NCBI GenBank assembly: GCA_937873655.1
Contig: CALMYQ010000051.1
Location: 40,342 to 104,341 of the forward strand
DNA: 64,000 nucleotides
From: an uncultured Lewinella sp.
Lineage (GTDB): Bacteria > Bacteroidota > Bacteroidia > Chitinophagales > Saprospiraceae
Reading direction: 5' to 3'
Shown here: one piece after another, positions 35,547 to 44,027 of the stretch
Layout: every line of letters starts with the position of its first letter
Position numbering within the stretch: position 1 is the stretch's first letter
Notes under the pieces: generated by a model
Seen by the model: only the letters and a program-made list of their open reading frames with translations
Database searches by the model: none
What the model was told of the DNA's origin: nothing
Position numbers and translations under genes: made by a program

Positions 35547-36614
35547 ATGAGAAAATGGCTGTTCGGGTTTACTGGTTTACTCTTTGCGGTAGCAATATAC
35601 CTGTTTTATTTCCCTACTGACCTGGATCCCGTTTTTTGGCGGCCGCCGAAAGCGCCGGAGCTGGCCGGGAAATACCTGAAAAACGACCTCCTTGCCCGAA
35701 TGGATGTGCTTTCTCCCGGATATTGTCATCAATGCGAGGACGTAGATGTCGATACCCAGGGCCGGATTTACGGCGGGGATTCGAAAGGCCGGATCATCCG
35801 GCTTGACCCTCAATCCGGGGAAAGCGAGGTTTTTGCCGATACAAAAGGCCGCCCGTTAGGGCTCGATTTTGACCGCGTGGGCAACCTGGTTGTTGCCGAC
35901 GCGGAAAAAGGGTTGTTGCGCATCGACAGCTCCGGCCAGGTGGAATCACTGGTGGCCGGTTATGAAGACCAGCGGTTCACCTTCACAAATGACCTGGAGA
36001 TTGCGGATAACGGGATCATTTACTTTTCAGAGGCCTCCCGGAAATTTGACCTTCAGCATTATAAAATGGACCTGTTGGAACATCGCCCGAACGGCCGCGT
36101 TTTCGCCTATGACCCCGCTTCCGGCGCCACAACCCTCCTGCTGGACAACCTCTATTTTGCCAACGGCGTGGCCGTATCCCACGATCAGTCCTTTCTCCTG
36201 ATCAACGAAACCGGTGCATACCGCGTACGCCGCTATTGGCTGAAAGGGGAGCGGAAAGGGACCAGCGATGTATTCATCCAGAACCTCCCCGGATTTCCGG
36301 ACGGCATTTCCAAAGGCAGCAAAGGCGTATTCTGGGTCGCACTGGTCAGCCCCAGGGACCCCAAAGTTGACCGAATGATGGTGCAGCCTGCCGTCCGCAA
36401 AATGCTCTCCCGGTTGCCGGATTTTCTCCTGCCTTCTCCCAAACGATTCGCATTCGTGATCGGACTGGACCGCGATGCCCACGTCGTTTACAACCTCCAG
36501 GACCCCGATCCGGAAAACTTTGCTGAAATCAGCAGCGTCCAGGAAAGAGACGGCTGGCTATACCTGGGCTCCCTATCTGATAACGGCATCGGGAAATTGA
36601 TCAGACCGCTGTGA
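35547..36614 (+). CDS. SMP-30/strictosidine synthase-like beta-propeller protein
   Basis: This 355-residue protein has an N-terminal membrane helix (about 4-23, LFGFTGLLFAVAIYLFYF) and a six-bladed propeller of the SMP-30/gluconolactonase/strictosidine synthase-like clan. Stretches such as GDSKGRIIRLDPQSG, FTNDLEIADNGIIYFSEASRKF, LYFANGVAVSHDQSFLLINETGAYRVRRYWL and LPGFPDGISKGSKGVFWVAL match the animal APMAP and plant SSL pattern. Such proteins are mostly lactonases or arylesterases. The substrate here is unknown. The domain would face the periplasm. It is monocistronic and converges on rlpA. Confidence 0.88.
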   Translation: MRKWLFGFTGLLFAVAIYLFYFPTDLDPVFWRPPKAPELAGKYLKNDLLARMDVLSPGYCHQCEDVDVDTQGRIYGGDSKGRIIRLDPQSGESEVFADTKGRPLGLDFDRVGNLVVADAEKGLLRIDSSGQVESLVAGYEDQRFTFTNDLEIADNGIIYFSEASRKFDLQHYKMDLLEHRPNGRVFAYDPASGATTLLLDNLYFANGVAVSHDQSFLLINETGAYRVRRYWLKGERKGTSDVFIQNLPGFPDGISKGSKGVFWVALVSPRDPKVDRMMVQPAVRKMLSRLPDFLLPSPKRFAFVIGLDRDAHVVYNLQDPDPENFAEISSVQERDGWLYLGSLSDNGIGKLIRPL

Positions 36615-36678
36615 TAGGGGAGGAATTGAGGAATTACCACCTCCGCCAAGGCTACGGCGGCCGGAGGTGGAATCGAGG

Positions 36679-36766
36679 AATTGATTCGATTAGGTCGATT
36701 GATTCGATTCCGGCGTCCGTCGGTTAGTCAGGTTATTCGAATCAATCGAATTAATCCAATCAATTA
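36679..36766. repeat. Inverted repeat built of GATTGATTCG units
   Basis: Two 31-base arms (36679-36709 and 36735-36765) match at 27 of 31 positions as an inverted repeat around a 25-base unique centre. Each arm is made of degenerate AATTGATTC/GATTGATTC units. The right arm runs into the TAA stop of rlpA. A separate small hairpin (CCACCTCCG/CGGAGGTGG, 36637-36670) and GAGGAATT repeats (36621-36636) lie just to the left, starting at the stop of the SMP-30-like gene. Confidence 0.75.
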
Positions 36767-37708
36767 TTTGGTTAGTTTGATCACCAGGCCATCCTGCAAA
36801 AATTGGGACCGGAGGGCTTCTTTGCGCTGTTCGGCGGCATCGTAAGAGCTGAACGGGCCATGAACCACCCTGAACAGCTTCACGCCTTTTGAATTGGTTC
36901 CTTCAAACAGGAAAAGCTGATCCATCCCCTGTGCCTGCAGGGCTTTTACCTGCCTGGAAGCATTGCTGTATTCCGTGTAGCTGGCCAGTTGGATGCCGTA
37001 TCCGCTCAACCCGGAGCGGGTTTGCGTTGCGGAAGTCGCATCTATTGCCGGTGATTTGGCGGTGACATCGTATTGGTTGGGCAGGTTGATCCGGCCGTTG
37101 CCCTGGCTTAGCCCGCGGTCGGTGAACTCATAGGACGAAGCTACAGGCTTTGGATATTCCGGCGATACATTGCTTACCGCGGTCTTATTCTCAAAGAGCT
37201 GCCCGTTTGTCTGGAATCCTTCGTCGGGCGTATAAGGGATAAAGGCTCTGGTAGCGGCCGGTGATTTTGCGGTGAGCCTTCCGGCGCCGGTATTGTCGTA
37301 ACCGGCAGGCGTGCGGGCGGCCAGTTGCGTTGAATTGGCGGTTGAGTTACCTGACTGGGAAGCCAGTTCGATCCTTACGCTCGCCATGCCGTCGCGGATC
37401 AGATCCAGTTGCATGGCTGCTGCTTTTGAAATGTCAATCAGGCCGTTGGTATTGTAGGGGCCCCGGTCGTTGACCCGGACTACGGTGGAGCGGCCGTTAT
37501 CCAGCCGGGTCACCTTGACGAGAGTTCCGTAAGGCAATGTCCGGTGGGCGGCGGTGAACAGCCTGCCCTGATAAGTCTCCCCGGAGGCTGTCTTTTGCCC
37601 TTCCAGATAATCGGCGTAAAAATGGACGATACCGGTTTCGCTGAATTGGGCGTACAAACCGGTCGAAAACAGGAAAACTACAAGGATAGTGGGTAATTTC
37701 CAGTTCAT
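36764..37708 (-). CDS. rlpA: RlpA-like septal ring protein with SPOR domain
   Basis: This 314-residue exported protein has a signal peptide (1-20, ending GLYA-Q), a double-psi beta-barrel RlpA domain (about 24-118) with RTLPYGTLVKVTRLDNGRSTVVRVNDRGPY and the catalytic-type Asp in NDRGPY, a long low-complexity linker (about 119-235), and a C-terminal SPOR domain (about 236-314; YGIQLASYTEYSNASRQVKAL...LFRVVHGPFSSYDAAEQRKEAL). SPOR domains bind glycan strands lacking stem peptides at division sites. RlpA homologues are lytic transglycosylases in some bacteria. Activity here is inferred. Confidence 0.92.
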   Translation of the reverse strand: MNWKLPTILVVFLFSTGLYAQFSETGIVHFYADYLEGQKTASGETYQGRLFTAAHRTLPYGTLVKVTRLDNGRSTVVRVNDRGPYNTNGLIDISKAAAMQLDLIRDGMASVRIELASQSGNSTANSTQLAARTPAGYDNTGAGRLTAKSPAATRAFIPYTPDEGFQTNGQLFENKTAVSNVSPEYPKPVASSYEFTDRGLSQGNGRINLPNQYDVTAKSPAIDATSATQTRSGLSGYGIQLASYTEYSNASRQVKALQAQGMDQLFLFEGTNSKGVKLFRVVHGPFSSYDAAEQRKEALRSQFLQDGLVIKLTK

Positions 37709-37725
37709 GGTATTGAATTTTATTT

Positions 37726-37733
37726 CAAATATA
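37726..37733 (-). promoter_or_regulatory. rlpA promoter box
   Basis: The minus strand reads TATATTTG, an exact match, in the 33-base gap between the upstream transporter gene and rlpA. rlpA can therefore be transcribed on its own. Confidence 0.55.
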
Positions 37734-37741
37734 CGGTATTT

Positions 37742-39178
37742 TTAAAATATCAGCGGAATGCCGAATTTGGCCAATAAACCGATCAGGCCGATGGCGACCA
37801 GGTTGAGCCAGATGCCGGCCCGCATCATTTGCGGAATGGTGAGGTATCCGCTGGCAAAAACGATGGCATTTGGGGGGGTTGACATCGGCAACATAAAGGC
37901 GCAACTGGCAGCCAGCGTGACTGGAATGCAAGGGTAGAGGGGATTCATATCCATGCCGACGGCGATGGCTCCCACTACCGGTACCAGGACCGTCACCAGC
38001 GCCACATTGGACATGATCTCGGTGAGGAACAGCGAAACGGCCGTCAACCCCAGAATGACCCATAAACCCGACAAGTGGGCTTCCTGAAAGGTTTGTCCGA
38101 TCAGGTCGATCAGGCCCACTTCCTTGAGGGCATTGGCCAGGCTCAGGCCGCCGCCGAACAGGAGCAGGATCCCCCAGGGAAGGCGCTCGGTGTCCTTCCA
38201 GTCGAGCAGCCGGGTGTCCTCCTTCCGGTCTACCGGGATCACAAACAGGGCGATTGAGGCCGTCATGGCGATCAGCGTATCCATATCTTTGAGGGCGATG
38301 CCCAGGGCTTTGAGTACCGGTTGCTGGATGATCCAGGCCAGTGCGGTGAGGCCGAAAACGGTCATGATCAGCCCTTCACCCCGGGATACCTTTCCGAGTT
38401 TGCGGAGTTCTTCCCGGATCAGTTTCCGGCCGCCTTCAAAGCTGCCCAACCGGTTGCGGAAAAGGACCCTGACCAGCATGAAATAGGTGATCGCGAGCAT
38501 GGCCAGTGCAAACGGAATGCCGATGATGAGCCATTGGGCGAAGCCTACGGTAATGTTGTGATTGTTCCGGAGAATGCTGGAAAAAACCACGTTGGGCGGC
38601 GTGCCGATCAGGGTGGCCGTGCCCCCGATATTGGCGCCGTAGGCGATGACGAGCATCATGCAGATCGCGAAATTCCGGATATCGCTTTGGGCGTATTTGC
38701 GTTCGCCCCGGGTGAGCAGGTCGATGACCGAAGCGCCGATGGGCAGCATCATCACAGCGGTAGCGGTATTGCTGATCCACATGCTGAGGGTGGCTGTGGC
38801 CAGCAGAAACCCCAGGATGATCCCGTTGGCGTTGGTACCCGTCAGGTTGACGATACTGAGGGCAATACGGCGATGAAGGTTCCATTTTTCCATGGTGATG
38901 GCGATCATGAACCCGCCCATGAACAGGAAAACGACCGGGTCGGCGTAGGGCGCTGCAGCCGCTTTCATCGGCACCACGCCCAGGATCGGAAGGCAAACCA
39001 TCGGCAGCAAGGCTGTTACGGGTATGGGTACGGCCTCGGTTACCCACCAGATGATCATCCAGGCAGCCAGGGCCAGCACCCCCCAGGCCTGCGGCGAAAG
39101 GGCCCCCGGATGGCTCATCAGTTTCATGATGATAAAGGCCATCGGACCAAGGATTAAACCGACATGTTTGACTCTCAT
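37742..39178 (-). CDS. DASS/SLC13 family sodium:dicarboxylate symporter
   Basis: This 478-residue inner membrane transporter of the divalent anion:sodium symporter family imports C4-dicarboxylates or related anions with Na+. The two SNT-type substrate/sodium motifs are visible: ISNTATAVMMLPIGASVI (about 130) and the family signature AASCAFMLPMSTPPNAIVFASG (about 420). The cytosolic NTP-like loop is short, and no TrkA-C domain is present, consistent with VcINDY-like carriers and not sulfate transporters. Sodium coupling fits the Na+-pumping Nqr complex encoded at the window start. Confidence 0.93.
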   Translation of the reverse strand: MRVKHVGLILGPMAFIIMKLMSHPGALSPQAWGVLALAAWMIIWWVTEAVPIPVTALLPMVCLPILGVVPMKAAAAPYADPVVFLFMGGFMIAITMEKWNLHRRIALSIVNLTGTNANGIILGFLLATATLSMWISNTATAVMMLPIGASVIDLLTRGERKYAQSDIRNFAICMMLVIAYGANIGGTATLIGTPPNVVFSSILRNNHNITVGFAQWLIIGIPFALAMLAITYFMLVRVLFRNRLGSFEGGRKLIREELRKLGKVSRGEGLIMTVFGLTALAWIIQQPVLKALGIALKDMDTLIAMTASIALFVIPVDRKEDTRLLDWKDTERLPWGILLLFGGGLSLANALKEVGLIDLIGQTFQEAHLSGLWVILGLTAVSLFLTEIMSNVALVTVLVPVVGAIAVGMDMNPLYPCIPVTLAASCAFMLPMSTPPNAIVFASGYLTIPQMMRAGIWLNLVAIGLIGLLAKFGIPLIF

Positions 39179-39230
39179 CGCGCCAAATTAACAATCGGTT
39201 CCCTATTTTTATGCGAATTTTTGCGGATTT

Positions 39231-40160
39231 ATGGATAAAACCTTGCATACCAGGATGATCCGGGAAGAGGCGGCCCGACTGGGGTTCAGTTTCACCGGTG
39301 TCGCCAGGGCCGAACAGATGGACGAGGAGGCGCGCCGGCTCGAAAACTGGCTCAATGCCGGCATGCACGGTCAGATGGGGTATATGGCCAACCACTTCGA
39401 CAAGCGGATCGACCCGAGGAAACTCGTGGAAGGTGCAAAGTCGGTGGTCAGCCTGTTGTACAATTATTACCCGGAGCAAAGGCAGTCGGACCCGGCGGCG
39501 CCCAAGATTTCGCGGTACGCCTACGGGGAGGATTACCATTTTGTATTGAAAAGAAAATTGAAGGATCTGCTCCATTTTATCCGCGAAGAGATCGGCGAGG
39601 TCAGCGGCCGATGTTTTGTGGATTCTGCCCCGGTACTAGAGCGCGACTGGGCCCGCCGCAGCGGGGTAGGGTGGATAGGCCGGAATACGATGCTGATCAA
39701 TCCGAAGGCCGGGTCGTATTATTTTCTCGCCGAACTGATCCTGGATCTTGAGCTGGTGTACGATCACCCGATCAAGGATTTTTGCGGGACGTGTACGCGG
39801 TGCATTGAGGCTTGCCCTACCGAAGCTATCTCCCCCGGCGGCTACGTGGTGGACGGCAGCAAATGCATCTCCTATTTCACGATCGAGTTGAGGGAGGCCA
39901 TCCCGGAAGAATACCGCGGTCAATTTGACAATTGGATGTTCGGCTGCGATATCTGCCAGGAGGTGTGCCCCTGGAACCGGTTCAGCACACCGCACAGCGA
40001 ACCCGCTTTTGAGCCGCATCCGCAATTATTGGAAATGACAAAGGGCGACTGGGAAGAGTTGACGGAGGACGTTTTCCGCGAGCTGTTCCGGCGGTCGGCG
40101 GTGAAGCGGACGGGGTTTGCGGGGCTGCGGCGGAATCTGGGGTTTTTGGGAGAGGGGTGA
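39231..40160 (+). CDS. queG: Epoxyqueuosine reductase
   Basis: QueG reduces epoxyqueuosine to queuosine at tRNA position 34, using cobalamin and two 4Fe-4S clusters. The 309 residues match the shorter forms that lack the C-terminal HEAT repeats. Visible are the cobalamin-domain start [10 protein letters not shown], the catalytic Asp in [29 protein letters not shown] (about residue 134), cluster Cys runs [12 protein letters not shown] (about 184-195) and [11 protein letters not shown] (about 241-251), and an extra Cys in SKCISYF. The dependence on B12 links it to the B12 uptake locus at 18-21 kb. Confidence 0.95.
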   Translation: MDKTLHTRMIREEAARLGFSFTGVARAEQMDEEARRLENWLNAGMHGQMGYMANHFDKRIDPRKLVEGAKSVVSLLYNYYPEQRQSDPAAPKISRYAYGEDYHFVLKRKLKDLLHFIREEIGEVSGRCFVDSAPVLERDWARRSGVGWIGRNTMLINPKAGSYYFLAELILDLELVYDHPIKDFCGTCTRCIEACPTEAISPGGYVVDGSKCISYFTIELREAIPEEYRGQFDNWMFGCDICQEVCPWNRFSTPHSEPAFEPHPQLLEMTKGDWEELTEDVFRELFRRSAVKRTGFAGLRRNLGFLGEG

Positions 40161-40206
40161 GAGGGTGAGAGTGAGAGAGTGAGAGGGAGTGAGAGGGTGA
40201 GAGAGG
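40150..40206. repeat. GAGAGTGA low-complexity repeat across the queG stop
   Basis: About seven units of GAGAGGGT/GAGAGT/GAGAGAGT cover these bases. The queG stop codon TGA (40158-40160) is itself one repeat boundary (GGGTGAGAG), so the repeat has grown from, or into, the gene end. Confidence 0.7.
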
Positions 40207-40221
40207 AAAATATAAAAATGG

Positions 40222-41385
40222 ATGTCATACCAAAAGCAAAAGGACAGGCTTTCCAATCGGTACCCGGCTATTGAGGATTTGGCGCGGAAGGCCAAAAGGA
40301 GGATTCCTCAGGTGGCCTGGGAATACTTGATTTCCGGGACCGGGGATGAGGCCCTGGTGGACCGGAACAAGTCAGCATTTCAAAGGATCAATTTTATACC
40401 GAGGTTTTGCAAGGGCGCGTTGGCAGCCACGACCGCAACTTCCCTGTTCGGAAAAAACTATAGTGCCCCGATCGGCATTGCACCGGTTGGTCTGACCGGG
40501 TTGATGTGGCCGAGGGTTGAGCATTACCTGGCGGCAACGGCTGATCGGTTGAAGATCCCGTTCTGCCTGAGCACCAATGCTACGGAGACCCCTGAAACGG
40601 TGGGCGCGTTTGTCGGGGACATGGGTTGGTTTCAGTTATATCCGCCGAAAGACCTGGAAATCCGTAAATCTTTATTGCAAAGGGCAAAAGATTCCGGATT
40701 TCAGGTGCTGGTGGTCACGGCTGATGTCCCGATGGCCAGCAAAAGGGAACGGACAAAGCGGGCCGGTTTGGCCATACCGCCCAAAATCACGCCCCGAATG
40801 ATCTGGGAGGGCATCACCCATCCGGTCTGGAGTTTTTATACGTTGGTCAACGGAATTCCGAGGTTGCGCACCATAGAACATTATGCCAACAATAACAGTA
40901 TGCGGTTCGTCAGCGGGTTCGTGGGCAACCGGTTGGGGGGTACCCTGGACTGGGATTATTGCAAAGAATTGAAAGACGCCTGGGACGGCCCGGTGGTCCT
41001 GAAAGGCATCCTGCATCCGGCGGACGCGGCGAAAGCCATCGAAATCGGTCTGGACGGGATCTATGTGTCCAACCACGGCGGGCGTCAGTTCAACGGCGCG
41101 CCGGCCGCGATCGAGGCGCTTCCCGCAATCGTAAGGGAGGTTGGCGGGAAGGTGCCTGTGATTTTTGACAGCGGCATCCATACCGGACTGGATATCATGC
41201 GTGCTCTGTACCTGGGGGCCGACTTCGTGATGGCCGGCCGGCCGTTCATTTACGGCGTCGCAGCAATCGGCAAGTACGGCGGAGATCACGCCGCTTCCAT
41301 TCTCATGGACGACCTGCAAAATAATATGGTACAATTGGGGGTGGCTGATTTTAAGGAGCTTAGGAGGGCAGATATCTGGCAGTGA
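40222..41385 (+). CDS. FMN-dependent alpha-hydroxy-acid oxidase/dehydrogenase
   Basis: This 387-residue flavoprotein of the glycolate oxidase/L-lactate dehydrogenase family oxidises an L-2-hydroxy acid to the 2-oxo acid. The TIM barrel motifs are present: APIGIAPVGLTGLMWP, CLSTNATETPETV, FQLYPPKDLEI, VLKGILHPADAAKAI and the active site VSNHGGRQFNGAPAAIEALP with catalytic His and Arg. The FMN phosphate loop reads DSGIHTGLDIMRAL, with His where an Arg is usual. The substrate is not evident. L-lactate is the default guess. The gene starts 61 bases after queG, across the GA repeat, and may be co-transcribed. Confidence 0.9.
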   Translation: MSYQKQKDRLSNRYPAIEDLARKAKRRIPQVAWEYLISGTGDEALVDRNKSAFQRINFIPRFCKGALAATTATSLFGKNYSAPIGIAPVGLTGLMWPRVEHYLAATADRLKIPFCLSTNATETPETVGAFVGDMGWFQLYPPKDLEIRKSLLQRAKDSGFQVLVVTADVPMASKRERTKRAGLAIPPKITPRMIWEGITHPVWSFYTLVNGIPRLRTIEHYANNNSMRFVSGFVGNRLGGTLDWDYCKELKDAWDGPVVLKGILHPADAAKAIEIGLDGIYVSNHGGRQFNGAPAAIEALPAIVREVGGKVPVIFDSGIHTGLDIMRALYLGADFVMAGRPFIYGVAAIGKYGGDHAASILMDDLQNNMVQLGVADFKELRRADIWQ

Positions 41386-41534
41386 GCCTGGCAAGATTGG
41401 CTGGGGAGCGCAGGCGAATGTAATTCTTTCGTCTACGGGCTGAGTGGAATGAAACGATAAAGAAACGGATCACGATATCCAAAGAAACCCTATTTTTACC
41501 CCGGATTTCACTATCGAAATTCATCCAACCCACT

Positions 41535-42281
41535 ATGCAGAAAGCCATCCTTTTTTTATCCCTCCTGGCAGCGGTCCTAATCCTGCATGCCTGCAACAAT
41601 TCAAGTACGTCGGACGCGGAAGCCAAAGCCTGGATAACAGCTGACCAGGAAGGACATATGACCTTGCTGGGCAAACCGGTCGCTACCCTGGAAGATCTTC
41701 AGGCGGCTTTGTACGATACGATCTCCCGAATGGACCCGTTGCCGGATTCCATCCCGGTTTACTTCAAGGGCGAAGTGTTGATGGGCATGCGGGGCGAAAT
41801 CCGGACCATTATCGCCGAATCCCTGGCCAGGGCCGATGCGCGCAAGGCCTGCGAGGCTGTCATCCATGGATTTTACACGTGGTACGGACCTTTCGCGGAA
41901 ACAAACGAAATTGATTTCGTGGATGACGCCGGAGCCCATCTCAAGCTTGATACCCTGAAGCTCGACGCCTATCTGGGTAAATTCAAAGCCACAGGATTTG
42001 TGGGCGAAGCTTTCATGCAAGGGCAAAAAGCCTTTTACCGGAATTGCGAAAAATTGTGGCAGAACGAACCAAAGGACGAGCCGCCTTCCTGCCTGGACGC
42101 CGACCCCTATTTTTGCGCGCAGGACTGGGACCTGGCGTCCTGGACCAAAGCGCCGGTCACCGTTGACCTGTCAGGCGAGGAGGCATCCGCCGCTATGGAG
42201 GCGGATACACAGGTGCACCATTTCAACCTGGTGAAGGAAAACGGAAAATGGGTGATCTCGAAACTGGGATGCGATATGTGA
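41535..42281 (+). CDS. Lipoprotein with ExbD-like segment and DUF3828-like region
   Basis: This 248-residue lipoprotein has Cys20 in the lipobox (ILHAC). The first mature part (about 30-100; ITADQEGHMTLLGKPVATLEDLQAALYD, then PLPDSIPVYFKGEVLMGMRGEIRTIIAESLARA) resembles the periplasmic domain of ExbD/TolR but lacks a membrane helix. The second (about 105-248; KACEAVIHGFYTWYGPF and HHFNLVKENGKWVISKL) resembles DUF3828/NTF2-like proteins. Both assignments are by eye. Cysteines at CEKLWQNE, PSCLDADPYFCAQDW and the C-terminal GCDM could form disulphides. Its stop lies 10 bases from that of the convergent cyclase gene. Confidence 0.75.
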   Translation: MQKAILFLSLLAAVLILHACNNSSTSDAEAKAWITADQEGHMTLLGKPVATLEDLQAALYDTISRMDPLPDSIPVYFKGEVLMGMRGEIRTIIAESLARADARKACEAVIHGFYTWYGPFAETNEIDFVDDAGAHLKLDTLKLDAYLGKFKATGFVGEAFMQGQKAFYRNCEKLWQNEPKDEPPSCLDADPYFCAQDWDLASWTKAPVTVDLSGEEASAAMEADTQVHHFNLVKENGKWVISKLGCDM

Positions 42282-42290
42282 ACCGGGTGA

Positions 42291-43808
42291 TCAATATACC
42301 AATTCCCTGAATCCCGGTTTCGGCTTCACAAAATACATCCCGATCTCCCCGCGGTTCTTGATCGGGATATTCCCGCGTTCCTCTACTTCGAAGTGATCGC
42401 GGACCAGCTCGTAGGTGGTTTCTGAGATGTTGACCTGCCAGGCCTTGCCGTTGGTTTCCAGCCGGGAGGCGACGTTGACGGTATCCCCCCAGATGTCGTA
42501 GGCGAATTTGCGGGAGCCCACCACACCGGCCACAAGCGGACCGGTATGAATGCCGATCCGGGCTTCGAACCAGGGTTGGCGGCGCTTCTCCCGGTCCTTT
42601 TTCAATTGGGCCAGCAGGTCCTGTATCTCGAGAGCGGCCAGTACCACATCCCGGGGTTTGCTGCCCTCGACATCCGGCAGGCCGCCGACGCACATGTAGG
42701 CGTCGCCGATAGTCTTGATCTTTTCGATCTGGTATTTGTCGATGATCTCGTCGAAGGCTTTGAAGTAGTAGTCCAATTCGGCCACCAATTGCTCGGGCGG
42801 GAGGTCTTTGGCGATGGCGCTGAAATCCTGGAAATCCGTAAACATGACGGTGGCTTTCTCGTAGCGTCGGGCCTGGGTAGCGCCGTTCTCCTTCAGTTCG
42901 TCCGCTACCATGGCCGGGAGGATGTTCAGCAACAGCATATCCGAGCGTTCGCGCTCCTCGACCAGCGCCTCGTTCTTGGCGTTGAGGGCAATATTGTATT
43001 TTTTGATCTCGGAATACCGGATAAAGGCGCCGATGGCCAGGAGAGTGAGTACGGCGGCTATGGCGATAAAGAAATTGCGCTGGCTGGACTGCAGCCGGAT
43101 CTGGTTATTTTGCAGGTTGATCTGGCTTTGCTGCAATTCCACCTGCGTGTTCTTTTCCTTCAGCGCCAGTTCGCTCTTTTCCAGCTCAAATGCCTCGTGC
43201 ATCCGGACCATTTCCAGGGAATCCACGTAGTTTTTCTGCATGGCCAGCATCAGTTCGGCTTTCATCTGGGCGGCGTTAAGCGCATCTACCCGTTTGCGGA
43301 GGTTTTTCTTTTCACTGTCGAGCATAACCACTTTTTCCGCCAGGTCCTTGTTGGATTCGGTGGCCACCGCCAGGTTTTCCAGGGTATTGATCTGTTTGTC
43401 GTAGCGGGCATAGGTCTGGGAGTCGTTATCGGCTTGAGCGATTTCTCGCAGGTGTTTGAGGTTGTCCAGTTGGAGCGATTTATTGTCCACGGAAACCATC
43501 AGTTCCAGGCTTTTTTCAAACGCCTTCCGGGCGTTGCGGCGGTTGGCCGACTGTCGTTTGGGCTGTTTGAGCAGCGACTGCCCTTCCCAGTTGAGCGCCT
43601 GGGCCATCAATCCGGTATTTTGGGTGTTTTCCCCCAATTGGTAGATCAATCTGGCTTGCTCGATGGCTTTGTCGTATTCGCCCTGGTCGTGATAAACCTG
43701 CCAGTTGCGGATCAGACTGTTGTTGTCATCGGCGTTCTGGCAAATAACGGGCAGGGCAGACCAAAGAAATAGCAGGATAGCCGGACAGGCGGTCACACGG
43801 GTTTTCAT
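42291..43808 (-). CDS. TPR-coiled-coil class III adenylate cyclase
   Basis: This 505-residue membrane protein has a signal peptide (ending VICQ), a periplasmic TPR-like region (about 35-125), a long coiled coil (about 130-245), one membrane helix (about 250-267, FFIAIAAVLTLLAIGAFI), then a cytosolic class III cyclase domain (about 310-500). Metal-binding Asp residues are in VMFTDFQDF and IGDAYMCVGG. The purine-specifying pair is Lys (EKIKTIGD) and Asp (YDIWGDTVN), and the transition-state Asn/Arg are in TVNVASRLE. The Lys/Asp pair predicts cAMP rather than cGMP. The periplasmic TPR part would be the sensor. Its signal is unknown. Confidence 0.92.
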   Translation of the reverse strand: MKTRVTACPAILLFLWSALPVICQNADDNNSLIRNWQVYHDQGEYDKAIEQARLIYQLGENTQNTGLMAQALNWEGQSLLKQPKRQSANRRNARKAFEKSLELMVSVDNKSLQLDNLKHLREIAQADNDSQTYARYDKQINTLENLAVATESNKDLAEKVVMLDSEKKNLRKRVDALNAAQMKAELMLAMQKNYVDSLEMVRMHEAFELEKSELALKEKNTQVELQQSQINLQNNQIRLQSSQRNFFIAIAAVLTLLAIGAFIRYSEIKKYNIALNAKNEALVEERERSDMLLLNILPAMVADELKENGATQARRYEKATVMFTDFQDFSAIAKDLPPEQLVAELDYYFKAFDEIIDKYQIEKIKTIGDAYMCVGGLPDVEGSKPRDVVLAALEIQDLLAQLKKDREKRRQPWFEARIGIHTGPLVAGVVGSRKFAYDIWGDTVNVASRLETNGKAWQVNISETTYELVRDHFEVEERGNIPIKNRGEIGMYFVKPKPGFRELVY

Positions 43809-44027
43809 AGTATGCGGTTAATGGCTTGCAATTTAGGAAGTTTGATCCGGTTGAGCGGACCGGTATGTCAAATTTTACGGGTATGTGGCGGATTGGTTGC
43901 AAATGGTGGGAAACATTGTCAACCTAAAAGGGGATACTTTGGTAGCGCGATGTTCCCCCCAAAACAACCCATAGATGCGAATAAATCGGAAAAACGCTAT
44001 CTTACCTCCCAAAAACGAACGACCAAC

